Shown piece by piece: positions 50,481-59,800 of a DNA stretch of 64,000 nt. The notes under the pieces were generated by a model. That model did no database searches, was not told the DNA's origin, and worked only from the letters and a program-made list of their open reading frames with translations. The translations under genes and the position numbers were made by a program. The stretch comes from Thermovenabulum sp049723235 (GTDB taxonomy: Bacteria; Bacillota; Thermosediminibacteria; Thermosediminibacterales; Thermosediminibacteraceae): NCBI RefSeq assembly GCF_049723235.1, contig NZ_JBNARB010000001.1, forward strand, positions 124,001 to 188,000, read 5' to 3'. The first letter of the stretch is position 1; each line of letters begins with the position of its first letter.

Positions 50481-51753
50481 AGGGATAAAAGTATTACTTT
50501 TACTGCTAATTCATTATATATTTTTGCTCATTATTAATTTTAGTTTTGGAAAAATTTTTTTAAAAGAACTTTTTTCGGCTTATGAAATATTATTCTGGTT
50601 TACAGCGGGGATTTTATCTAAGTTTTTTTATTACAGGTTGAAAAACTTCAAAATACTTTTGTTGCTTTCAGTATTAATGTTGATGTTTTTAAAATACCAC
50701 AATGTTTTTTATTATTTAAGCTTTGCATTTTTATGCTTTATTTTTGGACTTTGGCCGGATAGCAGGGAGCTCGAGCATTATGAACTGATGCAAAAACTTA
50801 AAAAGTTCACACTTATTATTGTTATTTGTCTTCTTTTTTATAAAAATGATGGAAAAACCGGCGAAATGCTTTTTTTAACCTTCGGTTTCATAATAGTTTC
50901 CCTTATAGCTCTTTCTTTATACCAATTAGAGTCTTTCTCCTTGCAAATTTCTAAGGGAAGATGGATATTTACTACTTTAATTTTTTCTTCAATAATTGGA
51001 ATTATTATTGTTGTGTTAGTGGAACTAATAAAGCCTTATGAATTTTTAGTATTTACTGATTTTATTAAGGCAACATATTTTTTGTTTGTAGAACTTATGT
51101 TTAAGATCTTAGAACCTTTATTCAAGCCTTTGGATAAAGTTCTATCATTTTTATTGTACTTTATTTCAAGATACGCAAAAATAAAAAGACAGGAAATTTT
51201 ACCCGGGGAACAAGGCGTAAATATTATGCCTGGCAGTCATGAAGAATACGTGGTGCCTGCTACAGTTGAAATTGTTTTTAAAGTTTTCGGCTTAATTTTC
51301 CTTTTGATGGTATTTAGTGGAATAATATATTTAGCTTTGAAAAAGTATATTGGATCTTTTACTGAAAAGAATGATTTTGTTGATGAGAAAGAATCGGTAT
51401 ACGACCCCACATTATTTAAAAACAGCATAAACGAGCTTTCTTGTAAAATAAAAAAAATAATAAGATCCCGTATTAAACCTTTGAAATACGGAGATTTCCC
51501 TGCGGCTAAGGTCAGAAAGATGTATGCTCAACTTCTACGGGTAGCGGAAAAAAAGGGGTATTTCAGAAAAACCTACGAAACACCCCTTGAATTCACACCT
51601 CAACTTAAAAAAGCCTTTGAAGATGATAAGAACATAATAGAATATATAACAAATCTTTACCAGAAAGCGAGGTATTTTCCTGAATCGGTTTTGGATATCG
51701 AGGTGGAAGAAATGAAAAAAATAACTAAAACTTTAATGCAGAGTAAAATTTGA
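50452..51753 (+). CDS. Multi-spanning membrane protein with C-terminal DUF4129
   Basis: 433 residues from the GTG at 50452 (GGAGG 9 bases upstream; a TTG at 50434 is less likely). About seven or eight hydrophobic helices fill residues 10-240 and one more lies near 275-295. The C-terminal cytosolic part has KYGDFPAAKVRKMYAQLLRVAEKKGYFRK and TPLEFTPQLKKAFE, typical of DUF4129. In MoxR-DUF58 operons the same place is often held by a transglutaminase-like protein with this C-terminal domain; here no transglutaminase domain is visible. It ends the riboswitch-controlled operon. Confidence 0.82.
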   Translation: MKFLLSNWFKGIKVLLLLLIHYIFLLIINFSFGKIFLKELFSAYEILFWFTAGILSKFFYYRLKNFKILLLLSVLMLMFLKYHNVFYYLSFAFLCFIFGLWPDSRELEHYELMQKLKKFTLIIVICLLFYKNDGKTGEMLFLTFGFIIVSLIALSLYQLESFSLQISKGRWIFTTLIFSSIIGIIIVVLVELIKPYEFLVFTDFIKATYFLFVELMFKILEPLFKPLDKVLSFLLYFISRYAKIKRQEILPGEQGVNIMPGSHEEYVVPATVEIVFKVFGLIFLLMVFSGIIYLALKKYIGSFTEKNDFVDEKESVYDPTLFKNSINELSCKIKKIIRSRIKPLKYGDFPAAKVRKMYAQLLRVAEKKGYFRKTYETPLEFTPQLKKAFEDDKNIIEYITNLYQKARYFPESVLDIEVEEMKKITKTLMQSKI

Positions 51754-51759
51754 TTAGTT

Positions 51760-52878
51760 TTACTTTAATATTGGAATTCTGCTTCCTCCCCGTGCATCAA
51801 CCGGGAGGATTTTTTCTACTACTCCTCTTCTGTGTCCTATAAGAAAACTTGTCATGTTTGCAGAGGAACACGCATGGTTGGGTATAACTTCTATTTTATC
51901 GCCCACTTTTAAGTTTGTATTACCGCTGATTCTTATTTTTCCTACCTCCTCTGACAGGCTTTCAACGGTCAGTTCAGGATGTCCTTTTACTATGCCGTAA
52001 CCTGCTGTTAAGGAAACCCCATGAGCACCCTTATCTAAACCAAAACACTTGCTTCCCGCATCTATTATAAAAAGGTCTTCCTTAGGGTGAGATACTATTG
52101 TGGCAATTACGGTAAGGGCGCACCTTTCCTCGGGAACGGTTCCTAAGGCAATCTGAATTGCATCGTAAAATACGTAATTACCCGGTCGTAATACATTGAT
52201 TTTGTCGTCTTTTGCGGCATAAAACGCCGTAGGGGTGCTTCCGGTGGCTATAATTTCTACGTTAAAACCTTCCTTTTCTAAAAGGTTAGAGGCCATACGC
52301 AAGGCGTTTGCTTCTTCCTCAGCGACCGCCTTAACTTCCACAGAATTTGTTTTAGCATATACATGTCCCGGATGGGTGGCAATTCCCTTGAATTTAAGGT
52401 GATGAAATTCTCTCAGCGTTTTTGCAAGTTCTGGAGCTTTTTCAGGAATTACTCCAAAGCGGTGTAAGCCCGAGTCAATTATTATTAGATAATCTAAATA
52501 AAGCCCTTCCTCACTGCAAATTTTATCTACCTTTAATGCGGCCTCTTTGGTATCAAAACTAAGAATTATATGAGCATTCTTTGCAAGGGTTATTACTCTT
52601 TCTATATTTTCTTTTGATGCAACCGGATATGCCAGCATTATTTCTTTAAAACCGCACTCAACCAATTTTTCGGCTTCATCAATTGTACCAACCAAAAAGC
52701 CCTTTGCACCTAAGTCCGCCTGCATTTTTGCAATTTCAGTGCTTTTGTGGGTCTTTACCATAGGCCACAGTTGTTTTTTGTTTTCTCTACATAAATCAGC
52801 CATTTCTTTTAGATTATTTTCTAATTTATCTAAATCGACGAGGAAAGCAGGTGTTGGTAGATCAAAGATTTCGGTCAT
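51760..52878 (-). CDS. D-threonine aldolase/D-serine dehydratase-like PLP enzyme (alanine racemase fold)
   Basis: 372 residues. PLP-barrel motifs: TPAFLVDLDKLENN, WPMVKTHKSTEIAKMQ (Lys of the Schiff base), DSGLHRFG, ATGSTPTAFYAA, and the C-terminal metal site PNHACSSANM (HxC) found in D-threonine aldolases and D-serine dehydratases. The enzyme probably acts on a D-3-hydroxyamino acid with PLP and a divalent metal. It is convergent with the DUF4129 gene (6-bp gap). GGGGAGGG lies before the ATG. Confidence 0.87.
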   Translation of the reverse strand: MTEIFDLPTPAFLVDLDKLENNLKEMADLCRENKKQLWPMVKTHKSTEIAKMQADLGAKGFLVGTIDEAEKLVECGFKEIMLAYPVASKENIERVITLAKNAHIILSFDTKEAALKVDKICSEEGLYLDYLIIIDSGLHRFGVIPEKAPELAKTLREFHHLKFKGIATHPGHVYAKTNSVEVKAVAEEEANALRMASNLLEKEGFNVEIIATGSTPTAFYAAKDDKINVLRPGNYVFYDAIQIALGTVPEERCALTVIATIVSHPKEDLFIIDAGSKCFGLDKGAHGVSLTAGYGIVKGHPELTVESLSEEVGKIRISGNTNLKVGDKIEVIPNHACSSANMTSFLIGHRRGVVEKILPVDARGGSRIPILK

Positions 52879-53087
52879 AAAAACCCTCCCCTAAAAATAA
52901 AAAAATTCAGTTTATATAAATAATTTTATCATAACCGTTTTATAACATCCAATTTATGATAATTAAGAAAGAAGGATTTGTAAAAGTGATTTTATAGATA
53001 GAGTATTTTAAGAAAAATAATATTATCACCAATAGTTTGATTATATATAATATTAATGATAAATATGAAAATTCAGGAGGGAAAATA

Positions 53088-55706
53088 ATGTCCTGCATTG
53101 TTATGACAGAAAAAAATAAATGCAGGCAGTGTTATTCCTGTGTTCGCCATTGTCCTGTTAAGGCGGTAAGGGTAAAAGGGGGTCAAGCAGAGGTACTTGT
53201 GGAGCGCTGTATTTCATGCGGCAGTTGTGTAAAGGTGTGCTCACAAAACGCTAAGGTTATAGAAAGCGGGATTGAAGAAACTTTAAAGATACTTAAAGAA
53301 AAAAAGTTTAAAGTTGCCGTGCTTGCCCCCAGTTTTCCTGCTGCGTTTAAAATTGACGAAATCGGTAGGATTATAGGGGGATTAAAGGCTTTGGGCTTTG
53401 ACGAAGTATGGGAGGTAGCTGTTGGTGCTGAACTTGTTGGAAAGGCTTACGAAGAATTATTGAAAATCTCACCTTTATTTCCTATAATAAGTACCCCATG
53501 TCCTGCAATAGTCAATTTGATTGAAAAACATTTTCCAAATCTTATACCCAATTTGACACCTTTGGTTTCTCCCATGATAGCGGTTGGAAGGTTAATAAAA
53601 TCTTTATATCCCGGTGCTTTTGTAATATTCATCGGTCCTTGCATAGCGAAAAAGGATGAGGCTAAGGAAGTATACGGCGTAGATGTGGTTTTAACCTTCA
53701 GCGAGATGAAAGACCTTTTTAATTTGAGAAATATCGTAATAAATTCTCAAGAAATTTGCGGTTTTGATGGTCCGCTACCACAGGGGGTTTTTAGAGGATT
53801 TCCGGTAAGCGGTGGGCTTTTGCAGTCTTTGAAAGGTAAGGCAGGATTTTCCCGAAAATTTATTACTGTCGATGGCAGGGATGCGATAAAATGCCTTGAA
53901 AGTATAGATAAATGGGAATTTAAGCCAAATTTTGTTGATATTCTTATGTGCCGCGGTTGTGTGGATGGTCCGTATTTTAAAAATGACAATTTCTATACCG
54001 GTGGCGAAAGGGTTGAAAAATTCATCGTTTCCGGAAACATAGGTGATGAGAAAAGGTTAAAGCTTGATGCTTATAAAGATATAATTAAAAATTTAGATCT
54101 TACCCGTAGTTTTAAAAATAAGTCCGTAAAAATAGAAGAACCGACAGAAGAAGAAATAAAAAGAATACTTATACATACTAATAAGTTCAATGAAGGAGAT
54201 GAATTAAACTGTGGTGCATGCGGATATGACACCTGCAGGGAAAAAGCAGTAGCTGTATACAATGGTATTGCTGAGATAGAGATGTGCTTGCCTTATCTTT
54301 TGACAAAAGAAATTCAGGAAAAAAATCGTATTGATGAGTTAAACAGGGAAATGTCCGCGATAATAGAGTCGTCTTACGATGGAGTCCTGGTTACTGATGG
54401 GCAGGGTAAAATATTGAGGCTTAATGCGGCATTTGCCAAATATTTAGGTGTTCCCCGTGAAGATGTGATAGGAAAAAATACTGAGGAGCTGGAAAAAAAT
54501 CGAGTAATATACCCTTCCATTACTAAACTTGTTATAAAAGAAAAAAGGAGGCTTACTTTAATCCAGCAGGCGGGGAAGAGAAAGCTTTTTACTACCGGGA
54601 CTCCTATATTCAATGAAAATGGTGAAATTGTAAGGGTTTTAATAAATGCCATGGATATTGATGAATATCAAAGTCTTACAAAGGATGCCCTTGATGCCGA
54701 AAAACTCAAAAAATACTTAGAAAAATGTACACATTCCGGAGACTCGGGGCCTTTGCACAGAATAGTTTCGGTTAGTCCTGTAATGGAAAAATTAATACAC
54801 CTTTGCTTGAGACTGGCAAACGTAGATTCAACGGTTCTCCTTCTTGGAGAATCCGGTGTTGGGAAGAGTTTAATTGCCAGATTTATTCATGATAATAGCC
54901 CTCGCAGCAAAGGACCTTTCGTTAAGATAAATTGTGGATCGATTCCGGCAAGTCTGCTGGAATCAGAACTTTTTGGGTATGAAACCGGTGCTTTTACGGG
55001 AGCAAAGCGTGAAGGCAAGCCGGGGTTAATAGAAATGGCCCATAAGGGTACCCTTTTTCTCGATGAAATCGGCGACCTTCCGCTGAACTTACAGGTAAAG
55101 CTGCTACAAGTTCTGCAAGACCGGGAGCTTACGCGGATAGGAGGTATAAAACCCATTGAAGTTGATATAAGGATTATAGCAGCTACAAATAGAGACTTAA
55201 GAAAAATGGTAGAGGATGGGGCTTTTAGAGAGGACCTATATTACAGGTTAAGTGTGGTACCTATTACTGTACCTCCGTTACGGGAGAGAAAAGAAGATAT
55301 CGAACCTCTTATATTCTATTTTGTAAATTACTATAATAAACGTAATGGGATTTCAAAAACTCTCCTGCAAGAAGCAATAGATGTACTCAAAGATTACTCA
55401 TGGCCGGGAAATGTCAGGGAATTGGAAAATTTTATTGAAAGAATATTGGTGACATCGGAAAAAAATTTCATAGGTGTTGAAGATCTGCCTCAATATATAA
55501 AGAAAAGCGAAACTTCTCGACAAAATCATTGTAAAATTACCGTGGAAGGTTTGATGCCGCTTAAGGAAGCCATTGAAATGGTAGAAAAACAGCTTTTATT
55601 TCTTGCAAGAAAACAGTGCAAAAATACTTACGAAATGGCAGACCTGCTGGGGATAAATCAGTCAACGGTAGTTAGAAAACTTAAAAAATTAAAGGACAAT
55701 AGTTAA
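53088..55706 (+). CDS. Sigma-54 activator with an [FeFe]-hydrogenase-like sensor domain
   Basis: 872 residues, six parts in order. (1) Ferredoxin domain with CRQCYSCVRHC from C12 and CISCGSCVKVC. (2) H-cluster-type domain (about 80-345) keeping the four cluster cysteines C138, C185, C288 and C291 (STPCPA, GPCIAKKDEA, MCRGC) but not the full catalytic TSCCPxW/ACPGGC motifs. (3) Fe-S motif CGACGYDTC near 375. (4) PAS domain about 421-530. (5) AAA+ domain with GESGVGKS near 587 and an intact GAFTGA loop near 634. (6) Fis-type HTH at the end. It should sense H2 or redox state and drive the hydrogenase operon downstream. The start is the ATG at 53088, with AGGAGGG upstream. Confidence 0.92.
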   Translation: MSCIVMTEKNKCRQCYSCVRHCPVKAVRVKGGQAEVLVERCISCGSCVKVCSQNAKVIESGIEETLKILKEKKFKVAVLAPSFPAAFKIDEIGRIIGGLKALGFDEVWEVAVGAELVGKAYEELLKISPLFPIISTPCPAIVNLIEKHFPNLIPNLTPLVSPMIAVGRLIKSLYPGAFVIFIGPCIAKKDEAKEVYGVDVVLTFSEMKDLFNLRNIVINSQEICGFDGPLPQGVFRGFPVSGGLLQSLKGKAGFSRKFITVDGRDAIKCLESIDKWEFKPNFVDILMCRGCVDGPYFKNDNFYTGGERVEKFIVSGNIGDEKRLKLDAYKDIIKNLDLTRSFKNKSVKIEEPTEEEIKRILIHTNKFNEGDELNCGACGYDTCREKAVAVYNGIAEIEMCLPYLLTKEIQEKNRIDELNREMSAIIESSYDGVLVTDGQGKILRLNAAFAKYLGVPREDVIGKNTEELEKNRVIYPSITKLVIKEKRRLTLIQQAGKRKLFTTGTPIFNENGEIVRVLINAMDIDEYQSLTKDALDAEKLKKYLEKCTHSGDSGPLHRIVSVSPVMEKLIHLCLRLANVDSTVLLLGESGVGKSLIARFIHDNSPRSKGPFVKINCGSIPASLLESELFGYETGAFTGAKREGKPGLIEMAHKGTLFLDEIGDLPLNLQVKLLQVLQDRELTRIGGIKPIEVDIRIIAATNRDLRKMVEDGAFREDLYYRLSVVPITVPPLRERKEDIEPLIFYFVNYYNKRNGISKTLLQEAIDVLKDYSWPGNVRELENFIERILVTSEKNFIGVEDLPQYIKKSETSRQNHCKITVEGLMPLKEAIEMVEKQLLFLARKQCKNTYEMADLLGINQSTVVRKLKKLKDNS

Positions 55707-55715
55707 TGCACTCTC

Positions 55716-55744
55716 GCATTTTTGATGTTTCGGTGCATTTTTGA
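55716..55744 (+). promoter_or_regulatory. Candidate upstream activator site
   Basis: Direct repeat GCATTTTTGA at 55716-55725 and 55735-55744, spaced 19 bp start to start. It lies inside an AATGCAC/GTGCATT inverted repeat (55705-55739), about 150 bases before the -24/-12 promoter. A plausible binding site for the activator encoded just upstream; unproven. Confidence 0.4.
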
Positions 55745-55800
55745 ATTAATTAGCAAAATAAAATTATAACATTCACATATTATTTTATATTAATGCTTTC

Positions 55801-55842
55801 AAGCATCGGAAACATTTTTGCAATATTTCCGATGCTTTTTTT
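55801..55842 (+). terminator. Terminator of the activator gene
   Basis: Twelve-base arms AAGCATCGGAAA/TTTCCGATGCTT, followed by seven T. It separates the activator gene from the hydrogenase operon. Confidence 0.9.
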
Positions 55843-55887
55843 ATGTTATTTTTCTATAAAAAAATTGTTTTATTTTAGAATGTCCAT

Positions 55888-55903
55888 AGGTATGAAAATT
55901 GCT
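55888..55903 (+). promoter_or_regulatory. Sigma-54 (-24/-12) promoter of the hydrogenase operon
   Basis: AGGTATGAAAATTGCT fits the consensus TGGYAYRNNNNTTGCW at every defined position but the first. The invariant GG (55889-55890) and GC (55901-55902) are exactly 10 bases apart. It lies about 40 bases before the first start codon. Confidence 0.75.
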
Positions 55904-55941
55904 TAAAAATGATTAGCAAAAAGAGTAAGGAGGAAGTAAAT

Positions 55942-56526
55942 ATGTCTGAAAAAGTTTTTGATATAACCCAGGAAGACTTATTATGGGTTGAAGAATTATT
56001 GAAAGGTTACGGGCGAAAAAAAGAGGAACTTTTACAAATATTGAGAGATGTCCAAAATCGATTTGGATTTATTCCTATGAAAGTACAAATTAAAATATCA
56101 GAATATTTAGACATACCTTTAAGTGAAGTGTACAGTATTGTTACTTTTTATGCATTTTTTTCTTTAAAACCAAAGGGGAAATATCGAATAAGCGTATGTA
56201 AAGGAACTGCTTGTTATGTAAGGGGATCTGAAAAAATCATAGAAAAATTAACCCAGTACTTAAAGATACAGCCGGGCGATACCACTGATGACGGTTTATT
56301 TTCCATCGATATAGTTCGATGCTTGGGTGCCTGCGGATTGGGACCGGTAATGATGATAAATGAAGATGTTTATGCAAGATTAAAACCCGATGATATTCCC
56401 AAAATCATTTCAAAATACGAGCCTCCTTTTAAAAATTACGAGGAAGTTATGAAAGAACAGGAAGAGATAGTAAAAAGCAGAAAGAGGGCAGAATTAAAAC
56501 CTTCAACAAAGTTAGTGACAGCTTGA
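55942..56526 (+). CDS. hydC: NuoE-like [2Fe-2S] subunit of the NAD-linked hydrogenase
   Basis: 194 residues. A helical N-terminal part (LLKGYGRKKEELLQILRDVQNRFGFIP) leads into the thioredoxin-like [2Fe-2S] domain with ligands in CKGTACYVRGSEKI and CLGACGLGPVMMINEDVYARL. This is the HydC/NuoE pattern of trimeric bifurcating hydrogenases. The start is the ATG at 55942, with AAGGAGG upstream, rather than an in-frame ATG at 55909. First gene of the operon behind the sigma-54 promoter. Confidence 0.92.
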   Translation: MSEKVFDITQEDLLWVEELLKGYGRKKEELLQILRDVQNRFGFIPMKVQIKISEYLDIPLSEVYSIVTFYAFFSLKPKGKYRISVCKGTACYVRGSEKIIEKLTQYLKIQPGDTTDDGLFSIDIVRCLGACGLGPVMMINEDVYARLKPDDIPKIISKYEPPFKNYEEVMKEQEEIVKSRKRAELKPSTKLVTA

Positions 56527-56563
56527 AGTCAGGGTGAGAATTTTTACGGAAAGGAGGTTGGTT

Positions 56564-56872
56564 ATGAATACCGAAGAAGTTTCTCCCTTTGCTACTATTG
56601 TGGTATGTTATGGGATTTGCAGTATAGCTGCCGGCGCTAAGGATGTATTAAACACGTTTATAAATGAGATAGAAACAAAAGGTATACCGGTAAAAATAAA
56701 AACTACTGGATGCATAGGTCTTTGTTCAATGGAACCCTTGGTACATGTATATATGGAAGGTCTTCCTGCAGTAACCTACTGCTATGTAACACCGGAAAAA
56801 GCAAGAGGAATATTGTTTCACCATATAATGAGAAGAACGATTATCAAAGAGTGGGTTATCCCTAATGTATAA
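56564..56872 (+). CDS. Thioredoxin-like [2Fe-2S] ferredoxin subunit (HndB-like)
   Basis: 102 residues. The CYGICSIAAGAKD and CIGLCSMEPLVHVYMEG motifs supply four Cys for a [2Fe-2S] cluster in a thioredoxin-like fold. Similar small subunits (HndB type) occur in NAD(P)-linked hydrogenases. The start is the ATG at 56564, with AAAGGAGG 8 bases upstream. Only 12 bp separate it from the next gene. Confidence 0.88.
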   Translation: MNTEEVSPFATIVVCYGICSIAAGAKDVLNTFINEIETKGIPVKIKTTGCIGLCSMEPLVHVYMEGLPAVTYCYVTPEKARGILFHHIMRRTIIKEWVIPNV

Positions 56873-56884
56873 GGAGGGGTAAAA

Positions 56885-59800
56885 ATGGAATTTTATAGAA
56901 AACATGTGCTGGTATGTGGTGGAGGAGGTTGCATTTCTTCCGGTTGTATAAAAGTAAAGGACCGGCTTTTAAATAAGATTGAAGAAATGAATTTATCCTC
57001 CGAAATAAAAGTAATAATTACCGGATGCATGGGTCCATGTCATTTAGGGCCAATGGTTGTAATTTATCCTGATGGAGTGCTGTACACAAAAGTGACTCCA
57101 GAAGGAGCGGATAAAATTATCGAAAAACATCTTTTCTTGGGAGAAATTGTGGAAGAACTTCTAATTAAGGATTCAAATGGAACCCCCATAATTTGCAAGG
57201 ATGAAAATCCTTTTTTTGCCAAACAGGTAAAAATAGCCCTGAGAAATGTGGGACTCATAGATCCTATGAATATTGAGGAATACATCGCAGCAGACGGATA
57301 CAGGGCTCTGGCAAAGGTATTATTTACGATGAAGCCAGAGGACGTTATTGAAGAAATTAAAAAATCCGGTTTAAGAGGGCGAGGCGGTGCGGGATTTCTT
57401 ACCGGGCTCAAGTGGAGTTTTACTGCAAAAGCAAAGGGTAGTCCTAAATATGTATTGTGCAATGCCGATGAAGGCGATCCCGGTGCTTTTATGGATAGGA
57501 GCATCCTGGAAGGAGATCCTCATTCTGTTATAGAAGCAATGGCTATAGCGGGATATGCGGTAGGTTCCAACCAGGGTTATGTTTATGTGCGTGCGGAGTA
57601 TCCCCTTGCTGTAGAAAGATTAAAGCATGCGATAGAACAAGCAAGGGAGAGAGGACTTTTGGGCAAAGATATTTTAAATAGCGGGTTCGACTTTGATATA
57701 GATATAAAGGTGGGTGCCGGAGCTTTCGTTTGCGGAGAAGAAACGGCATTAATAGCATCTGCAGAGGGGAAAAGGGGAGAGCCTCGCCCCAAACCTCCTT
57801 TTCCTGCAAATGAAGGCTTCTTAGGCAAACCTACGCTTATAAATAACGTGGAGACTTATGCAAATATCTGTCCCATTATCCTAAGGGGAGCTGATTGGTT
57901 TTCTGGCTACGGGACGGAAAACAGCAAGGGCACTAAGGTCTTTGCCCTCGCCGGTAAAATAAAAAATACCGGGTTAGTGGAAGTACCTATGGGTACCGCC
58001 CTTGGTGAGATCATTTACGATATAGGCGGGGGTATACCCGGTGGGAAAAAATTTAAAGCCGCTCAAACAGGAGGTCCCTCAGGAGGATGCATTCCCAAAA
58101 AGTACCTTAACACTCCAGTAGATTATGAATCTTTAAAAGAACTTGGAACGATAATGGGGTCAGGCGGGCTAATAGTAGTGGACGAAGATACCTGCATGGT
58201 AGATTTTGCAAAATATTTTCTCCAATTTGTTCAGGATGAGTCCTGTGGGAAGTGTGCACCCTGCCGGTTGGGAACAAAGCGAATGCTTGAAATTATGGAG
58301 AGGATTACACGAGGTGAAGGCAAAGAGGGGGATATTGAACGGCTTATTGAATTGGGAGAAATTATAAAAGAAACCGCCTTATGCGGGCTTGGCCAGACCG
58401 CACCGAATCCCGTGCTCAGTACAATAAGATATTTTAGGGATGAATATGAGGCCCATATTAAATACAAAAAGTGCCCGGCTTCAGTATGTGCAAGTCTTTT
58501 TAATTCACCCTGCCAAAATGCGTGCCCTGCAGGGGTGGAAGTACCACTATATATTAGTGCTATAAGAATGAAGGATTACGAAAAAGCAGTAAGTATAATT
58601 AGAGAAAACAACCCCTTCCCGGCGGTATGCGGTAGAGTGTGCAATCATCCGTGCGAGTCGAAATGTCGCAGGGCTCAAATAGATGAACCGCTGGCTATTA
58701 GAGCATTAAAGAGGTTTGTTGCAGATTATGATATGAAAAACCCGCATTTACCGGTGGTTAAAAAAGCAAAGGGCAAAAAAATTGCCGTAATAGGCTCGGG
58801 ACCTGCAGGCCTTACGGCAGCTTATTATCTTGCACTTGAAGGATATAGCGTTACCGTCTTTGAAGCACTTCCTATAGCCGGCGGTATGTTAGCCATTGGT
58901 ATTCCGGAATACAGGCTGCCAAAAGATGTTTTAAAATCAGAAATTGAACATATAAAATCAGCGGGTGTTGAAATACATTTAAATATGGCTTTGGGTAAGG
59001 ACTTTACCATAGAAGATTTGAAATACCAGGGTTATGACGCAATATTTATTGCAATAGGAGCCCAAAAAGATATTAGACTTGATATACCGGGACAGGAGCT
59101 TTACGGTGTATACTCAGCGTTGGAATTCCTAAAGAAGGCAAACTTAAATGAATATATTGACATAGGCAAAAAAGTTGCCGTTATAGGCGGGGGCAATGCT
59201 GCTGTTGATGCTGCAAGAGTAGCACTCAGAAAGGGCGCAAAAGAGGTTAATGTGTTTTACAGGCGTGGTCCTGATGAAATGCCGGCTTTACCCGAAGAGG
59301 TCAAAGATGCTATTGAAGAAGGCGTAAAATTCCACTTTTATACAGCTCCTATTCGGATTATAGGTGAAGGTGGTAAGGTGATTGGAATTGAAATAATCAG
59401 GATGAAGCCTGCAGATTTTGATGAAAACGGCAGGAGAAAAACGGTGCCCATAGATGGGTCTTCGTTTAGCATAAAAGTAGATAACGTAATTTGCGCCCTT
59501 GGACAGCAGGTAGATTTAGGGGCAATAAAAGTGCCAAAAGGAATGAGCATTACCATAGACAAAGAAACCATGGAAACTTCAATACCCGGAGTATTTGCAG
59601 GAGGGGACTGCGTAACGGGTCCTTCTACGGTAATAGAAGCTATAGCCTCGGGTAGAAAAGCAGCTTTATCAATAGACAAATATTTAGGAGGCAATATGTA
59701 TGAAAAGAAGAACTATTGTTCCCGGACAGCGGACTATGAGATTTATGAAGAACATAGGAATAGGTGTACAACTGTAAAATTAAAGGCACAGGAAAGAATA

